From Pseudomonas sp. MIACH (GTDB lineage: Bacteria; Pseudomonadota; Gammaproteobacteria; Pseudomonadales; Pseudomonadaceae): DNA of 64,000 bases. The notes under the pieces were generated by a model. That model did not search any database, had not been told where the DNA came from, and saw nothing but the letters and a program-made list of their open reading frames with translations. Position 1 is the stretch's first letter. Each line of letters starts with the position of its first letter. Location of the stretch: NCBI RefSeq assembly GCF_001269925.1, contig NZ_LHVO01000053.1, positions 1-64,000 on the forward strand, written 5' to 3'. Shown in pieces: positions 44,660 to 54,668 of this stretch. The position numbers were made by a program, and so were the translations under genes.

Positions 44660-46807
44660 TTAACCGAAGAAGCGCTGGCCGTTCTTGGCCATCTCACGCA
44701 GCTTCGCGGTCGGGTGGTACAGCGGGCCCAGATCAGCGTATTGATCAGCCAGGGCAACGAACTCGGCCACACCGATCGAATCGATGTAACGCAGCGCACC
44801 ACCACGGAATGGAGGGAAACCAATACCGTACACCAGGCCCATATCGGCTTCGGCGGCGGTTTCAACGATGCCGTCTTCCAGGCAACGCACGGTTTCCAGG
44901 CACAGGGCGATCATCATCCAGTTGATGATGTCCTCGTCGGACACCTCACGCTGCTCGTAGATGACCGGCGCGAGTACTTCGTGCACCGATGGGTCGGCCA
45001 CTTTCTTCTGCTTGCCCTTCTTGTCCGCCTCGTAGGCGTAGAAGCCTTTGCCGTTCTTCTGGCCCAGGCGCTTGGCCTCGTAGAGCGCGTCGATCGCCGA
45101 GCGGCGGTCGTCTTTCATGCGGTCCGGGAAGCCTTCAGCCATCACGTCACGACCGTGGTGGCCGGTGTCAATGCCGACCACGTCCATCAGGTACGCCGGG
45201 CCCATAGGCCAGCCGAATTTTTCCATGACCTTGTCGATGCGCACGAAGTCCACACCGGCACTCACCAGCTTGGCGAAACCGCCGAAGTACGGGAACAGCA
45301 CGCGGTTGACCAGGAAGCCCGGGCAGTCGTTGACCACGATCGGGTTCTTGCCCATTTTCTTGGCGTAGGCAACGGTGGTGGCAATCGCCAGCTCGCTGGA
45401 CTTCTCGCCACGGATCACTTCCACCAGCGGCATCATGTGCACCGGGTTGAAGAAGTGCATGCCGACGAAGTTTTCCGGACGCTTGAGGGCTTTGGCCAGC
45501 AGCGAGATGGAAATGGTCGAGGTGTTCGACGCCAGGATGGTGTCGTCTTTGACGTGGCCTTCAACTTCAGCCAGTACCGCCTGCTTGACCTTCGGATTCT
45601 CGACAACCGCTTCGACTACCAGGTCGACATGGCCGAAATCGCCGTAGGACAACGTAGGACGAATGCCGTTAAGCACTTCAGCCATCTTCGCAGCCGTCAT
45701 GCGACCTTTATCAACGCGGCCAACCAGCAGCTTGGCGGCTTCGGCCAGGCCCTGTTCGATACCGTGCTCGTTGATGTCTTTCATCAGGATCGGCGTGCCT
45801 TTGGACGCCGACTGATAGGCGATACCGCCGCCCATGATACCGGCACCGAGTACGGCAGCCTGTTTCACGTCCTTGGCGATTTCGTCGTAGGCCTTGGCCT
45901 TTTTCTTCAGTTCCTGGTCGTTCAGGAACAGGCCGATCAGGCTCTGGGCGGCCGAGGTCTTGGCCAGTTTGACGAAGCCTGCCGCTTCCACTTCCAGGGC
46001 TTTGTCGCGACCGAAGTTCGCGGCCTTCTGGATGGTCTTGATCGCTTCAACCGGCGCCGGGTAGTTCGGGCCGGCCTGGCCAGCCACGAAACCCTTGGCG
46101 GTTTCGAACGACATCATTTGTTCGATGGCGTTGAGCTTGAGTTTTTCCAGCTTCGGCTGACGTTTGGCCCTGTAGTCAAATTCGCCGCTGATGGCGCCCT
46201 TGATCAGGTTCAACGCGGCTTCGGCCAGTTTGTCCGGAGCCACCACAGCGTCGACGGCACCGACTTTCAGCGCGTCTTCGGCACGGTTTTCCTTGCCGGC
46301 GGCAATCCACTCGATGGCGTTGTCGGCACCGATCAGGCGCGGCAGACGTACGGTGCCGCCGAAGCCTGGGTAGATGCCCAATTTGACTTCAGGCAGGCCG
46401 ATCTTGGCCGTGGCCGCCATGACGCGGAAGTCCGCCGCCAGGCACATTTCCAGGCCACCGCCCAACGCGATGCCGTTGATCGCGGCAACGGTCGGTACGT
46501 TGAGGTCTTCGAAATCGCTGAAAATCTTGTTGGCTTCGAGGTTGCCAGCCACCAGCTCGGCATCGGGCAGCTTGAAGTTGTCGACGAATTCGGTGATGTC
46601 AGCGCCGACGATAAACACGTCCTTGCCGCTGGAGACGATCACGCCTTTGATCGATGCATCAGCCTTGATGGTGTCTACGGCCTGACGCAGTTCGTTCAGG
46701 GTTAGACGGTTGAACTTGTTGACGGACTCACCCTTGAGGTCGAACTTCAGTTCGACGATGCCACTTTCAAGAGCCTTAACCGTGATGGCTTTACCTTCGT
46801 AAATCAT
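44660..46807 (-). CDS. fadB: Multifunctional fatty acid oxidation complex alpha subunit
   Basis: 715 residues from ATG 46807, the standard FadB length. The N-terminal enoyl-CoA hydratase/isomerase part has GIALGGGLEMCLAADFR and LPEVKLGIYPGFGGTVRLPRL (the two catalytic glutamates). The 3-hydroxyacyl-CoA dehydrogenase has NAD motif AAVLGAGIMGGGIA and catalytic His in HFFNPVHMMPLVEVI. First gene of fadBA. It is a plausible PsrA target biologically, but no clean operator was seen in the upstream region. Confidence 0.96.
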   Translation of the reverse strand: MIYEGKAITVKALESGIVELKFDLKGESVNKFNRLTLNELRQAVDTIKADASIKGVIVSSGKDVFIVGADITEFVDNFKLPDAELVAGNLEANKIFSDFEDLNVPTVAAINGIALGGGLEMCLAADFRVMAATAKIGLPEVKLGIYPGFGGTVRLPRLIGADNAIEWIAAGKENRAEDALKVGAVDAVVAPDKLAEAALNLIKGAISGEFDYRAKRQPKLEKLKLNAIEQMMSFETAKGFVAGQAGPNYPAPVEAIKTIQKAANFGRDKALEVEAAGFVKLAKTSAAQSLIGLFLNDQELKKKAKAYDEIAKDVKQAAVLGAGIMGGGIAYQSASKGTPILMKDINEHGIEQGLAEAAKLLVGRVDKGRMTAAKMAEVLNGIRPTLSYGDFGHVDLVVEAVVENPKVKQAVLAEVEGHVKDDTILASNTSTISISLLAKALKRPENFVGMHFFNPVHMMPLVEVIRGEKSSELAIATTVAYAKKMGKNPIVVNDCPGFLVNRVLFPYFGGFAKLVSAGVDFVRIDKVMEKFGWPMGPAYLMDVVGIDTGHHGRDVMAEGFPDRMKDDRRSAIDALYEAKRLGQKNGKGFYAYEADKKGKQKKVADPSVHEVLAPVIYEQREVSDEDIINWMMIALCLETVRCLEDGIVETAAEADMGLVYGIGFPPFRGGALRYIDSIGVAEFVALADQYADLGPLYHPTAKLREMAKNGQRFFG

Positions 46808-47190
46808 CAACTGATCTCCACGATATGGAAGCTGAACAGTACACATTGGACGCTGGCCTATGCTTGGACATTGATAATTTCGTCAATGCTCAGGCCAATC
46901 CGCCAGGCACACCCGCCAATGCGATAGTCGGGGTTCTGTATGAGCGGTCTGACAGACAAACGCTCAATTCATACGCCCGTTTGATTTGGGTACGCCACCT
47001 TCATCCAATTCCGAGCAATTGTCAATCGCTCGAAAGGCTAGGAAAAACGCGACTTTCCAGTCATTTCAGAACCCCAGGCACAGGCTCGCGATTCGTCAAT
47101 ATTTAAATATTCACGAAATCAATAATGGAAAATATAGGCGAAACCGCTGTACAGGATCGGATATGCCGCTAGGCTAGCGACAACCGTAAC
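46808..47190. other. Gene-free upstream region of fadB
   Basis: About 380 bases. It must hold the fadBA promoter on the minus strand. CAAAC and GTTTG half-sites occur at about 46959 and 46978 but are too far apart for one PsrA box. A short open frame at 46825-47106 shows no protein-like features. Confidence 0.5.
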
Positions 47191-47278
47191 GCGCCCGGAT
47201 GAACATCCGGTGTTGCAAACACAGATTTACCGGCCTGCCTGGCCAACTCCAGCCCGATGATGCTTTCGGGCTTTTTAT
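47180..47278 (+). ncRNA. Possible small RNA with terminator
   Basis: A 6-bp hairpin with a GAAC tetraloop (CCGGAT/ATCCGG, 47195-47210) is followed by unstructured sequence and a strong terminator (AGCCCGA / TTCGGGCT then TTTTTATT, 47252-47278). No gene on the plus strand precedes this terminator for over 20 kb apart from minus-strand genes, so a short transcript starting near 47175-47190 is the simplest source. A TAGGCT box at about 47171 could be a -10. No known family recognised. Confidence 0.38.
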
Positions 47279-47302
47279 TGCCTGGCGTTTAACACTGAAG
47301 CA

Positions 47303-47740
47303 TCAGGCCAGGGCCTTGAGCAATTTATCAATGGCCAGCAGATCACTCGCCTCACCCTTCTCGCCCCAGTAAAGGGCGATCATTTGCTTGTCGGCCTCGA
47401 CCTTGTAGACATTCGCCGGCAGCGTTGCAAAATGCGGCAACAACTTCTCATCGACACACACTTCGCGCCACTGATTGACCCACACCCCCGGCTCCAACTG
47501 CCAGTAACTCCAGAGCGCCGGCGCACTGCCGCGCCGTGGCCGACAGTACTGCGCACACGGGCTCGGCGGCTCCTGCTTGAGCCAGTGCGGCCACTCCTGG
47601 GGCGCCAGTTGCATGGCCAGGCCGATGCGGCGTGCCTCCATGCGCAGGGCCATGCGCCCGCTCTGATGGCGCGATGGACGCAGCCATGCCAGAGGGCTCA
47701 GAACCACGACAAGGATTGACACCACTATCCAGACCGTCAT
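47303..47740 (-). CDS. Membrane-anchored hypothetical protein
   Basis: 145 residues. One N-terminal membrane helix (VWIVVSILVVVLSPLAWL) followed by a basic linker and a soluble domain with WPHWLKQEP, a Cys pair (CAQYCRP), LWSYWQLEPGVWVNQWRE and a KALA end. Unrecognised beyond being a conserved Pseudomonas protein type. It diverges from the stress-protein gene; its own terminator is not evident. Confidence 0.7.
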   Translation of the reverse strand: MTVWIVVSILVVVLSPLAWLRPSRHQSGRMALRMEARRIGLAMQLAPQEWPHWLKQEPPSPCAQYCRPRRGSAPALWSYWQLEPGVWVNQWREVCVDEKLLPHFATLPANVYKVEADKQMIALYWGEKGEASDLLAIDKLLKALA

Positions 47741-47845
47741 ATGTGTACTCCCGATTTTTCTGATGAGCGGATTTGACCCGACGCAACCCTATCCGCTTGA
47801 AAGCAGCCATACTGAATCTATTGCAGTCCCCTGGAGGAACGCCCC

Positions 47846-48286
47846 ATGTCCTACGAACATATTCTGGTCGCCGTAGACCTGACCGAAGAGTGCGATCCAG
47901 TGATCAAGCGCGCCCGCGCCTTCGCCGTCGCCAGTGGCGCGAAACTGTCCCTGGTGCATATCGTGGAGCCCATGGCCATGGCCTTTGGCGGCGACGTGCC
48001 CATGGACCTTTCCCAATTGCAGCAACAGCAGTTCGACCAGGCCAAGGAGCGCCTTGAGCGCCTGATCATCAAATACCCGGAAGTGACCAAGGAAAACTCC
48101 CACCTCACCTACGGCCAGCCGCGCCAGGAAATCCACCAACTGGCCAAGGATAAGCATTGTGATCTGATCGTGGTCGGCAGCCATGGCCGTCACGGTTTGG
48201 CGTTGCTGCTGGGCTCCACCGCCAATGATGTGCTGCATGGTGCGCCGTGCGATGTATTGGCGGTGAAGCTGGTAAAAAGTTCGTAA
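47846..48286 (+). CDS. Universal stress protein UspA family
   Basis: 146 residues with GGAGG upstream. Usp fold: N-terminal YEHILVAVDLTEE, and the nucleotide-binding signature GSHGRHGLALLLGSTANDVL (G-x2-G-x9-GS pattern), so an ATP-binding type. Usually induced on growth arrest or stress. Single gene ending at a strong terminator. Confidence 0.94.
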   Translation: MSYEHILVAVDLTEECDPVIKRARAFAVASGAKLSLVHIVEPMAMAFGGDVPMDLSQLQQQQFDQAKERLERLIIKYPEVTKENSHLTYGQPRQEIHQLAKDKHCDLIVVGSHGRHGLALLLGSTANDVLHGAPCDVLAVKLVKSS

Positions 48287-48303
48287 GACCGATGCGGTTC
48301 AAA

Positions 48304-48332
48304 TGTGGGAGGGCGCAAGCCCCCTCCCACAT
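48304..48332. repeat. REP element (GTGGGAGGG type), single palindrome
   Basis: TGTGGGAGGGCGCAAG and CCCCCTCCCACA pair in a compact hairpin just after the stress-protein gene. Confidence 0.8.
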
Positions 48333-48350
48333 TTGAACCGCATTTCATAT

Positions 48351-48391
48351 GAAAAACCCGGTGTTCATCAGATGAACACCGGGTTTTTTAT
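48351..48391. terminator. Terminator between the stress protein gene and uup
   Basis: ACCCGGTGTTCAT-CAG-ATGAACACCGGGT, a 13-bp perfect stem flanked by A5 and T6; it can serve both convergent genes. Confidence 0.94.
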
Positions 48392-48405
48392 TGCGTGTAG
48401 ATCAC

Positions 48406-50325
48406 TCAGGCATCCAACTCAGCCCAACGCTCAACCAGCACTTCCAGTTCCTGGTTCAACGTCTCCAGGGAAGCAATGACCTTGGCGGTTTCCGCCGCCG
48501 GACGCAGGTAGAAACCCGCGTCAGCCATTTCCGCTTCTACTGCGGCGATCTGCTGTTCCTTGGCGTCGATATCCGCCGGCAAGGCTTCCAACTCACGCTG
48601 CAGCTTGTAGCTGAGTTTCTTCTTGGCCGCCGGCGCAGCGTCCTGAGTCGGTGCAGCAGCTTCCACGGGAGCAACCACAGCGGAGGTCAGGTCGGCCTTG
48701 CCGGACTTGCTCTCGGTCACGCCCAACAGGCGCGGCGAGCCGCCCTGGCGCAGCCAGTCCTGGTAACCACCGACGTATTCACGCACCTTGCCTTCACCTT
48801 CGAAGACCAGGGTGCTGGTGACTACGTTGTCGAGGAATGCCCGGTCGTGACTGACCATCAGCACGGTGCCGTTGAAGGTCAGCAGGACCTCTTCCAGCAG
48901 CTCGAGGGTTTCCACATCGAGGTCGTTGGTCGGTTCGTCGAGCACCAGCAGGTTGGCCGGTTTGCTGAACAGCTTGGCCAGCAGCAGGCGCGCACGCTCA
49001 CCACCGGACAAGGCTTTCACCGGCGTACGCGCACGTTGCGGGCTGAACAGGAAGTCGCCCAGGTAGCTGAGCACGTGGCGGCTCTGGCCGTCGATGTCGA
49101 TAAAATCGCGGCCTTCGGCGACGTTATCGATCACGGTTTTTTCCAGGTCCAACTGATGGCGCAACTGGTCGAAGTAGGCCACGTCGATGCGCGTGCCCTC
49201 TTCCACGGTGCCGCTGGTCGGTTTCAGGCCATTGAGCATCAGCTTGAGCAAGGTGGTCTTGCCGGTACCGTTGGCGCCCAACAGGCCGATACGGTCGCCA
49301 CGCTGCAGGACCATCGAGAAGTCCTTGATCAGGAACGGGCCATCCGGGTGATGGAAGCTGACGTTCTCCAGCACCATGACCTGCTTGCCCGACTTATCGG
49401 CGGTATCCAGCTGGATATTGGCCTTGCCGGTGCGTTCGCGACGTTCGCTGCGCTCAACGCGCAGGGCCTTGAGGGCACGCACACGGCCTTCGTTACGGGT
49501 GCGGCGCGCCTTGATGCCCTGGCGGATCCAGACTTCTTCCTGGGCCAGTTTCTTGTCGAACAGGGCGTTGGCAGTTTCTTCGGCGGACAGTGCAGCTTCC
49601 TTGTGCACCAGGAAGCTGGCGTAGTCGCCGTTCCAGTCGATCAGGCCACCACGGTCCAGTTCGAGGATGCGCGTGGCGAGGTTCTGCAGGAAGGAACGGT
49701 CGTGCGTGATGAACAGCACGGCGCCCTGGAAATCCTTGAGGGCTTCTTCCAGCCAGGCGATGGCACCGATGTCCAGGTGGTTGGTCGGTTCGTCGAGCAG
49801 CAGCAGATCCGGCTCGGACACCAAGGCCTGGGCCAACAGCACACGCCGACGCCAGCCGCCGGACAACTCGGCGAGGGTCTTGTCGGCCGGCAGTTGCAGG
49901 CGGCTCAAGGTGCTGTCGACCAGTTGCTGCAGGCGCCAGCCGTCACGGGCTTCGAGGTCTTGCTGGACATGCATCAGCTTGTCCAGGTCCGCTTCGGTGA
50001 CGCAGTTCTGTGCCAGGTGATGGTATTGCGCAAGCAATTCACCGACACCGTCCAGGCCTTCGGCAACCACGTCGAACACGGTCCGTCCGTCGGCAACCGG
50101 CAGTTCTTGCGGCAATTCGCCAATCTTGAGGCCTGGGGCGCGCCAGACAGAGCCGTCATCGGGCTTCTGGTCGCCTTTTACCAGCTTCATCATGCTGGAC
50201 TTGCCGGTGCCGTTGCGGCCGATGATGCACACCCGCTCACCACGGGCGATCTGCCAGGACACCTTGTCCAACAACGGCATAGCGCCGAAAGCAAGGGACA
50301 CATCGCTGAATTTGAGCAGGGTCAT
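48406..50325 (-). CDS. uup: ABC-F family ATPase Uup
   Basis: 639 residues from ATG 50325, with GGAGAAG upstream. Two ABC domains without membrane segments: Walker A GRNGTGKSSM and GANGTGKTTL, signatures LSGGWRRR and LSGGERAR, Walker B LLLDEPTNHLD and LVLDEPTNDLD. A linker with many Arg (RRTRNEGRVRALKALR) and a C-terminal coiled coil (~570-639) mark the Uup branch, which also affects transposon precise excision. ABC-F proteins act on ribosomes or branched DNA. Confidence 0.9.
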   Translation of the reverse strand: MTLLKFSDVSLAFGAMPLLDKVSWQIARGERVCIIGRNGTGKSSMMKLVKGDQKPDDGSVWRAPGLKIGELPQELPVADGRTVFDVVAEGLDGVGELLAQYHHLAQNCVTEADLDKLMHVQQDLEARDGWRLQQLVDSTLSRLQLPADKTLAELSGGWRRRVLLAQALVSEPDLLLLDEPTNHLDIGAIAWLEEALKDFQGAVLFITHDRSFLQNLATRILELDRGGLIDWNGDYASFLVHKEAALSAEETANALFDKKLAQEEVWIRQGIKARRTRNEGRVRALKALRVERSERRERTGKANIQLDTADKSGKQVMVLENVSFHHPDGPFLIKDFSMVLQRGDRIGLLGANGTGKTTLLKLMLNGLKPTSGTVEEGTRIDVAYFDQLRHQLDLEKTVIDNVAEGRDFIDIDGQSRHVLSYLGDFLFSPQRARTPVKALSGGERARLLLAKLFSKPANLLVLDEPTNDLDVETLELLEEVLLTFNGTVLMVSHDRAFLDNVVTSTLVFEGEGKVREYVGGYQDWLRQGGSPRLLGVTESKSGKADLTSAVVAPVEAAAPTQDAAPAAKKKLSYKLQRELEALPADIDAKEQQIAAVEAEMADAGFYLRPAAETAKVIASLETLNQELEVLVERWAELDA

Positions 50326-50538
50326 ACGCTTCTCCAAAAACTGGGCGCGCATTCTACCTGACTTGAGGGTGGGATGCGGCCAGCATTTTCGCTGCCGACA
50401 CGTTCTGTAGGACATTTCCGGCGAACTTGAACGAACCCACTGGCAAAGCTTTCGCCGGTCGCTGGCAAAAGGCTAAGCTAGGGGCAATCAGTGTCGGCGG
50501 TGCCGGTGCTAGTCGTGATTTCTCTGCACGGACGTCTC

Positions 50539-52467
50539 ATGCGCAGTCGCCTTTTCAACTTTTTATCTTGTCTGCTTCTTTCCGCCACCGCCGTTCAATC
50601 CGCCCAGGCCGTGGACCTCACCACCCAACGTCAATATTACGATGAAGCCAAACGCGCCCTGGCCAAGGGTGATACCGGCCCCTACATGCAATACAGCCAG
50701 GCCCTGGCGGACTACCCGCTGACACCCTACCTGGCCTACGACGAACTGACCGCCCGGCTGAAAACCGCCAGCAACGAGGAAATCGAACAATTTCTCGCCA
50801 AAAACGGCGACCTGCCCCAGGCCAACTGGATGAAACTGCGCTGGTTGCGCTGGTTGGCCGACCGTGGCGACTGGCAGACCTTTGAAAAGTACTACGACCC
50901 CAAGCTCAATTTCGTCGAGCTGGACTGCCTGCATGGCCAGTTCCAACTGACCCACAACTTGAAGGCTGAAGGCTACAAAACCACCGAAAAACTGTGGATG
51001 ACCGGCAAATCCCAGCCGGCCGCCTGTGATGCCACCTTCGGCCAGTGGGCCGCGGACGGCCAACTCACCGAACAAAAAATCTGGGACCGCGCCAAACTCG
51101 CCGCCGAAGCACGCAACTACCCGCTGGCCAACAGCCTGGTAAAAACCCTGCCGACCCTGGGTGCCCAGGGCCGCCTGATGGTGGACGTGGCGCAAAAGCC
51201 TGACATGCTCAGCGACCCGTCGCGCTTCCTGCCGGCCACGGAGGCGATGTCTGACGCCGTGGGCCTGGGACTGCGCCGCCTGGCACGCCAGGATCCGGAC
51301 AAGGCCATGGCCCTGCTCGACGGTTACGCCAGCAGCATGCACTTCTCCCGTGACGAAAAAGTGGCAATCGCCCGCGAAATCGGCCTGACCCTGGCCAAGC
51401 GCTTTGACCCGCGCGCACTAGAAGTGATGACCAAATACGACCCCGAGCTGCGCGACAACACCGTGTCCGAATGGCGTCTGCGCCTGCTCTTGCGCCTGGC
51501 CCGCTGGGAAGATGCCTACCAACTGACGCGCAAACTCCCGCAGGATTTGGCCACCACCAACCGCTGGCGCTACTGGCAGGCCCGTAGCCTGGAACTGGCC
51601 GAGCCGAAAAACCCGCAAGCCCTGGTGCTGTACAAGAACCTGGCGCAAGAACGCGACTTCTACGGCTTCCTCGCCGCCGATCGCTCCAAGGCCCCGTACC
51701 AGTTGAAGAACAAGCCGCTGCTGATGAGCCAGGCGCTGGTGAACAAAGTGCGCAACACCCCAGGTGTACGCCGTGCCCTTGAGTTCTATGCCCGTGGTCA
51801 GATAGTGGATGGTCGCCGCGAGTGGTACCACGTCAGCCGCCACTTCAACCGTGACGAAATGGTCGCCCAGGCCAAGCTGGCCTACGACATGAAGTGGTAC
51901 TTCCCGGCAATCCGCACCATCAGCCAGGCGCAGTACTGGGATGACCTGGATATCCGCTTCCCGATGGCCCACCGCGACACCCTGGTGCGCGAAGCCAAGG
52001 TGCGTGGCCTGCATTCCAGCTGGGTGTTCGCTATCACCCGCCAGGAAAGCGCCTTCATGGACGACGCCCGCTCCGGTGTCGGCGCCAGCGGCCTGATGCA
52101 ACTGATGCCCGGCACCGCCAAGGACACCGCGCGCAAGTTCAGCATTCCCCTGGCCTCACCCGCCCAGGTGCTGGACCCGGACAAAAACATCCAGCTCGGC
52201 GCCGCTTACCTGAGCCAGGTGCACAGCCAGTTCAACGGCAACCGCGTCCTCGCCTCCGCCGCCTACAACGCCGGCCCCGGCCGCGTGCGCCAATGGCTAC
52301 GTGGCGCGGACCACCTGAGTTTCGATGTATGGGTGGAAAGCATCCCGTTCGACGAAACCCGCCAGTATGTGCAGAACGTGCTGTCTTATTCGGTTATCTA
52401 CGGGCAAAAGCTCAACTCGCCACAGCCGCTGGTGGATTGGCATGAGCGGTATTTTGACGACCAATGA
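50539..52467 (+). CDS. slt: Soluble lytic murein transglycosylase Slt
   Basis: 642 residues from ATG 50539. Signal peptide 1-~25 (FNFLSCLLLSATAVQSAQA). A long superhelical alpha domain (~30-470) forms the ring seen in Slt70, followed by the catalytic domain with Glu503 in ITRQESAFM and SGLMQLMPGTA, AAYNAGPGRVRQWL. It cleaves glycan strands to 1,6-anhydromuropeptides, feeding the recycling pathway that NagZ belongs to. Confidence 0.95.
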   Translation: MRSRLFNFLSCLLLSATAVQSAQAVDLTTQRQYYDEAKRALAKGDTGPYMQYSQALADYPLTPYLAYDELTARLKTASNEEIEQFLAKNGDLPQANWMKLRWLRWLADRGDWQTFEKYYDPKLNFVELDCLHGQFQLTHNLKAEGYKTTEKLWMTGKSQPAACDATFGQWAADGQLTEQKIWDRAKLAAEARNYPLANSLVKTLPTLGAQGRLMVDVAQKPDMLSDPSRFLPATEAMSDAVGLGLRRLARQDPDKAMALLDGYASSMHFSRDEKVAIAREIGLTLAKRFDPRALEVMTKYDPELRDNTVSEWRLRLLLRLARWEDAYQLTRKLPQDLATTNRWRYWQARSLELAEPKNPQALVLYKNLAQERDFYGFLAADRSKAPYQLKNKPLLMSQALVNKVRNTPGVRRALEFYARGQIVDGRREWYHVSRHFNRDEMVAQAKLAYDMKWYFPAIRTISQAQYWDDLDIRFPMAHRDTLVREAKVRGLHSSWVFAITRQESAFMDDARSGVGASGLMQLMPGTAKDTARKFSIPLASPAQVLDPDKNIQLGAAYLSQVHSQFNGNRVLASAAYNAGPGRVRQWLRGADHLSFDVWVESIPFDETRQYVQNVLSYSVIYGQKLNSPQPLVDWHERYFDDQ

Positions 52468-52480
52468 CGCACCACATCCC

Positions 52481-52620
52481 TGTGGCGAGCGGGCTTGCCC
52501 CGCGTTGGAGTGCGAAGCGCTCCTGAGCCAGTCGTTGCGGTGCAACTGATAGTTTTTGGCGGCTGCTACGCAGCCCAACGCGGGGCAAGCCCGCTCGCCA
52601 CAACAAGCCCGCTCGCCACA
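52481..52620. repeat. REP pair (TGTGGCGAGCGGGCTTGCCCCGC type)
   Basis: TGTGGCGAGCGGGCTTGCCC at 52481 and its inverted mate ending near 52601, followed by one extra 17-base copy of the tail (ACAAGCCCGCTCGCCAC). Confidence 0.9.
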
Positions 52621-52629
52621 TAGATCGTG

Positions 52630-54417
52630 CTAGGCCTGGTTTTTTGCAACCTCTGCGGCGTCGCTGAACTGCAACGCCGCCAACCGCGCATACAGCGGGT
52701 TGCTCGCAATCAACTGCTGGTGCGTGCCCACGGCCACCAGCTTGCCCTGGTCCATGACCGCAATGCGGTCGGCGTTCTTCACCGTCGCCAGTCGATGGGC
52801 GATAACCAGCGTGGTGCGCCCTTGCATCAATTGCGGCAACGCTTGCTGGATCAGGTGTTCACTCTGGGCATCCAGGGCGCTGGTGGCTTCGTCCAGCAGC
52901 AGGATGGGCGCGTCTACCAGCAACGCGCGGGCAATCGCCAGGCGTTGACGCTGGCCGCCGGAGAGGCCCATGCCGCCGTCGCCGAGGTGGGTCTGGTAGC
53001 CATCGGGCATTTGCAGGATGAAATCGTGGGCGTGAGCAATGCGGGCGGCGGCTTCGACTTGCTCACGGGTGGCGGTTGGGTTGCCGTAGCGGATGTTTTC
53101 TTCGACGCTGCCAAAGAACAGCGCCGGGCTCTGGGACACCAGGGCGAAGTGACGACGCAGGTCCAGGGGGTCGAGATCGGTCAACGCCTGGCCCTCGACC
53201 AGGATGCGGCCTTGCTGAGGATCGTAGAAGCGCAGCAACAGGTCGAAAAGCGTCGACTTGCCCGCGCCGGACGGGCCCACCAGCGCCAGGGTTTCGCCAG
53301 GATTGATACTCAGGTTCAGGCCGTCGATGGCGTAGCTGTCCGGCCGCGAAGGGTAGGAAAAGCGCAGGTCCTGCAACTCCATGCGACCGCTGACGCGCTC
53401 CGGCAACGACACACCCCCAGTGGCAGGCGCCTGGATCTCGTTGCTCGACTGCAACAGCTCACCAATGCGCTCCGCCGCACCAGCGGCCCGCTGCAGTTCA
53501 CCGAGGACTTCGCTCAGGGTACCGACGGCGCTGCCGACGATCAGGCTGTAGAACACAAACGCGGCCAGCTCGCCGCCGGAAATGCGCCCGCTGATCACAT
53601 CCATGCCGCCGACCCAGAGCATCACGCCCACAGCGCCGAGTACCAGCATGATCACCAGGGTGATCAACCAGGCGCGCTGGGCGATGCGCTTGCGTGCGGT
53701 GGTGAACGCCTCTTCAACGGTCACGGCAAAGCGCTGTTCGTCCTGCACCTGGTGGTTATAGGCCTGCACGGTCTTGATCTGGCCGAGGGTCTCGGAGACG
53801 TAGCTGCCCACATCGGCGATACGGTCCTGGCTCAGGCGCGACAAACTGCGCACGCGGCGGCCGAAAATCAGGATCGGCGCCAGCACCAGCGGCAGCGCCA
53901 CCACCACAATGCTGGTGAGCTTGGGGTTGGTGATGAACAGCAGCACGATGCCGCCGATCACCATCAAGGCATTACGCAGGAACAGCGACAGCGACGAACC
54001 GATCACCGATTGCAGCAAGGTGGTGTCGGTGGTCAGCCGCGATTGGATTTCCGAGCTGCGGTTGTTCTCGTAGAAACCCGGGTGCAGGTAGATCAGGTGG
54101 TTGAAGACCTGCCGGCGAATGTCCGCCACCACCCGCTCACCGATCCACGACACCAGGTAAAACCGCGCAAACGTGCCCACGGCCAAGCCCAGCACCAACA
54201 CCATGAACAGGCCGATGGACTGGTTGAGCAGGTGTGGTGACTGGGTCATAAAGCCCTGGTCCACCAGCAGCCGAATGCCCTGGCCCATGGACAAGGTGAT
54301 GCCAGCCGTGACGATAAGCGCCACCAGGGCACCCAGTGCCTGCCAGCGGTAGGGCGCGACAAAGCGGCTGGCCAGGCGAATCGCGCGGCGTTGACGGACT
54401 GAGAGCATGGAGGGCAT
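52630..54417 (-). CDS. ABC exporter half-transporter (MsbA-like)
   Basis: 595 residues from ATG 54417 (ATG 54408 is an alternative). N-terminal six-helix exporter domain (~30-330) followed by an NBD: Walker A GPSGAGKSTLF, signature MGLSGGQRQRLAIARAL, Walker B ILLLDEATSALD and H-loop IAHRLATV. This is a fused-type homodimer. It resembles the multidrug/lipid MsbA-like group; the true substrate cannot be told from sequence. Converges with slt across the REP pair. Confidence 0.87.
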   Translation of the reverse strand: MPSMLSVRQRRAIRLASRFVAPYRWQALGALVALIVTAGITLSMGQGIRLLVDQGFMTQSPHLLNQSIGLFMVLVLGLAVGTFARFYLVSWIGERVVADIRRQVFNHLIYLHPGFYENNRSSEIQSRLTTDTTLLQSVIGSSLSLFLRNALMVIGGIVLLFITNPKLTSIVVVALPLVLAPILIFGRRVRSLSRLSQDRIADVGSYVSETLGQIKTVQAYNHQVQDEQRFAVTVEEAFTTARKRIAQRAWLITLVIMLVLGAVGVMLWVGGMDVISGRISGGELAAFVFYSLIVGSAVGTLSEVLGELQRAAGAAERIGELLQSSNEIQAPATGGVSLPERVSGRMELQDLRFSYPSRPDSYAIDGLNLSINPGETLALVGPSGAGKSTLFDLLLRFYDPQQGRILVEGQALTDLDPLDLRRHFALVSQSPALFFGSVEENIRYGNPTATREQVEAAARIAHAHDFILQMPDGYQTHLGDGGMGLSGGQRQRLAIARALLVDAPILLLDEATSALDAQSEHLIQQALPQLMQGRTTLVIAHRLATVKNADRIAVMDQGKLVAVGTHQQLIASNPLYARLAALQFSDAAEVAKNQA

Positions 54418-54668
54418 CACCGATGAGGAACGTGTACACACACATTGGGGGAACTTGGGCAAATAACAACTTTCGTAACAGCAATGAGTCAGATTAATTA
54501 TGCCCACCGATGCTAGCCCCTAGAGGCTATCGGTCTAACGTTCAACTGGAAATTTGTAGCGGTTTCTGCTGGAGTGAGCGTTCGAACCGGTGATCTCGCA
54601 GGGAGTTGTAACAGCGCGGTCACGCGGGGGGTTCAGAGTAGGTACACAACCTGATGAGGAGACAGGCC

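Noticed and set aside
46950..46990. PsrA operator upstream of fadB
   Set aside because: The CAAAC and GTTTG half-sites are separated far beyond the 2-4 bases of a PsrA box.
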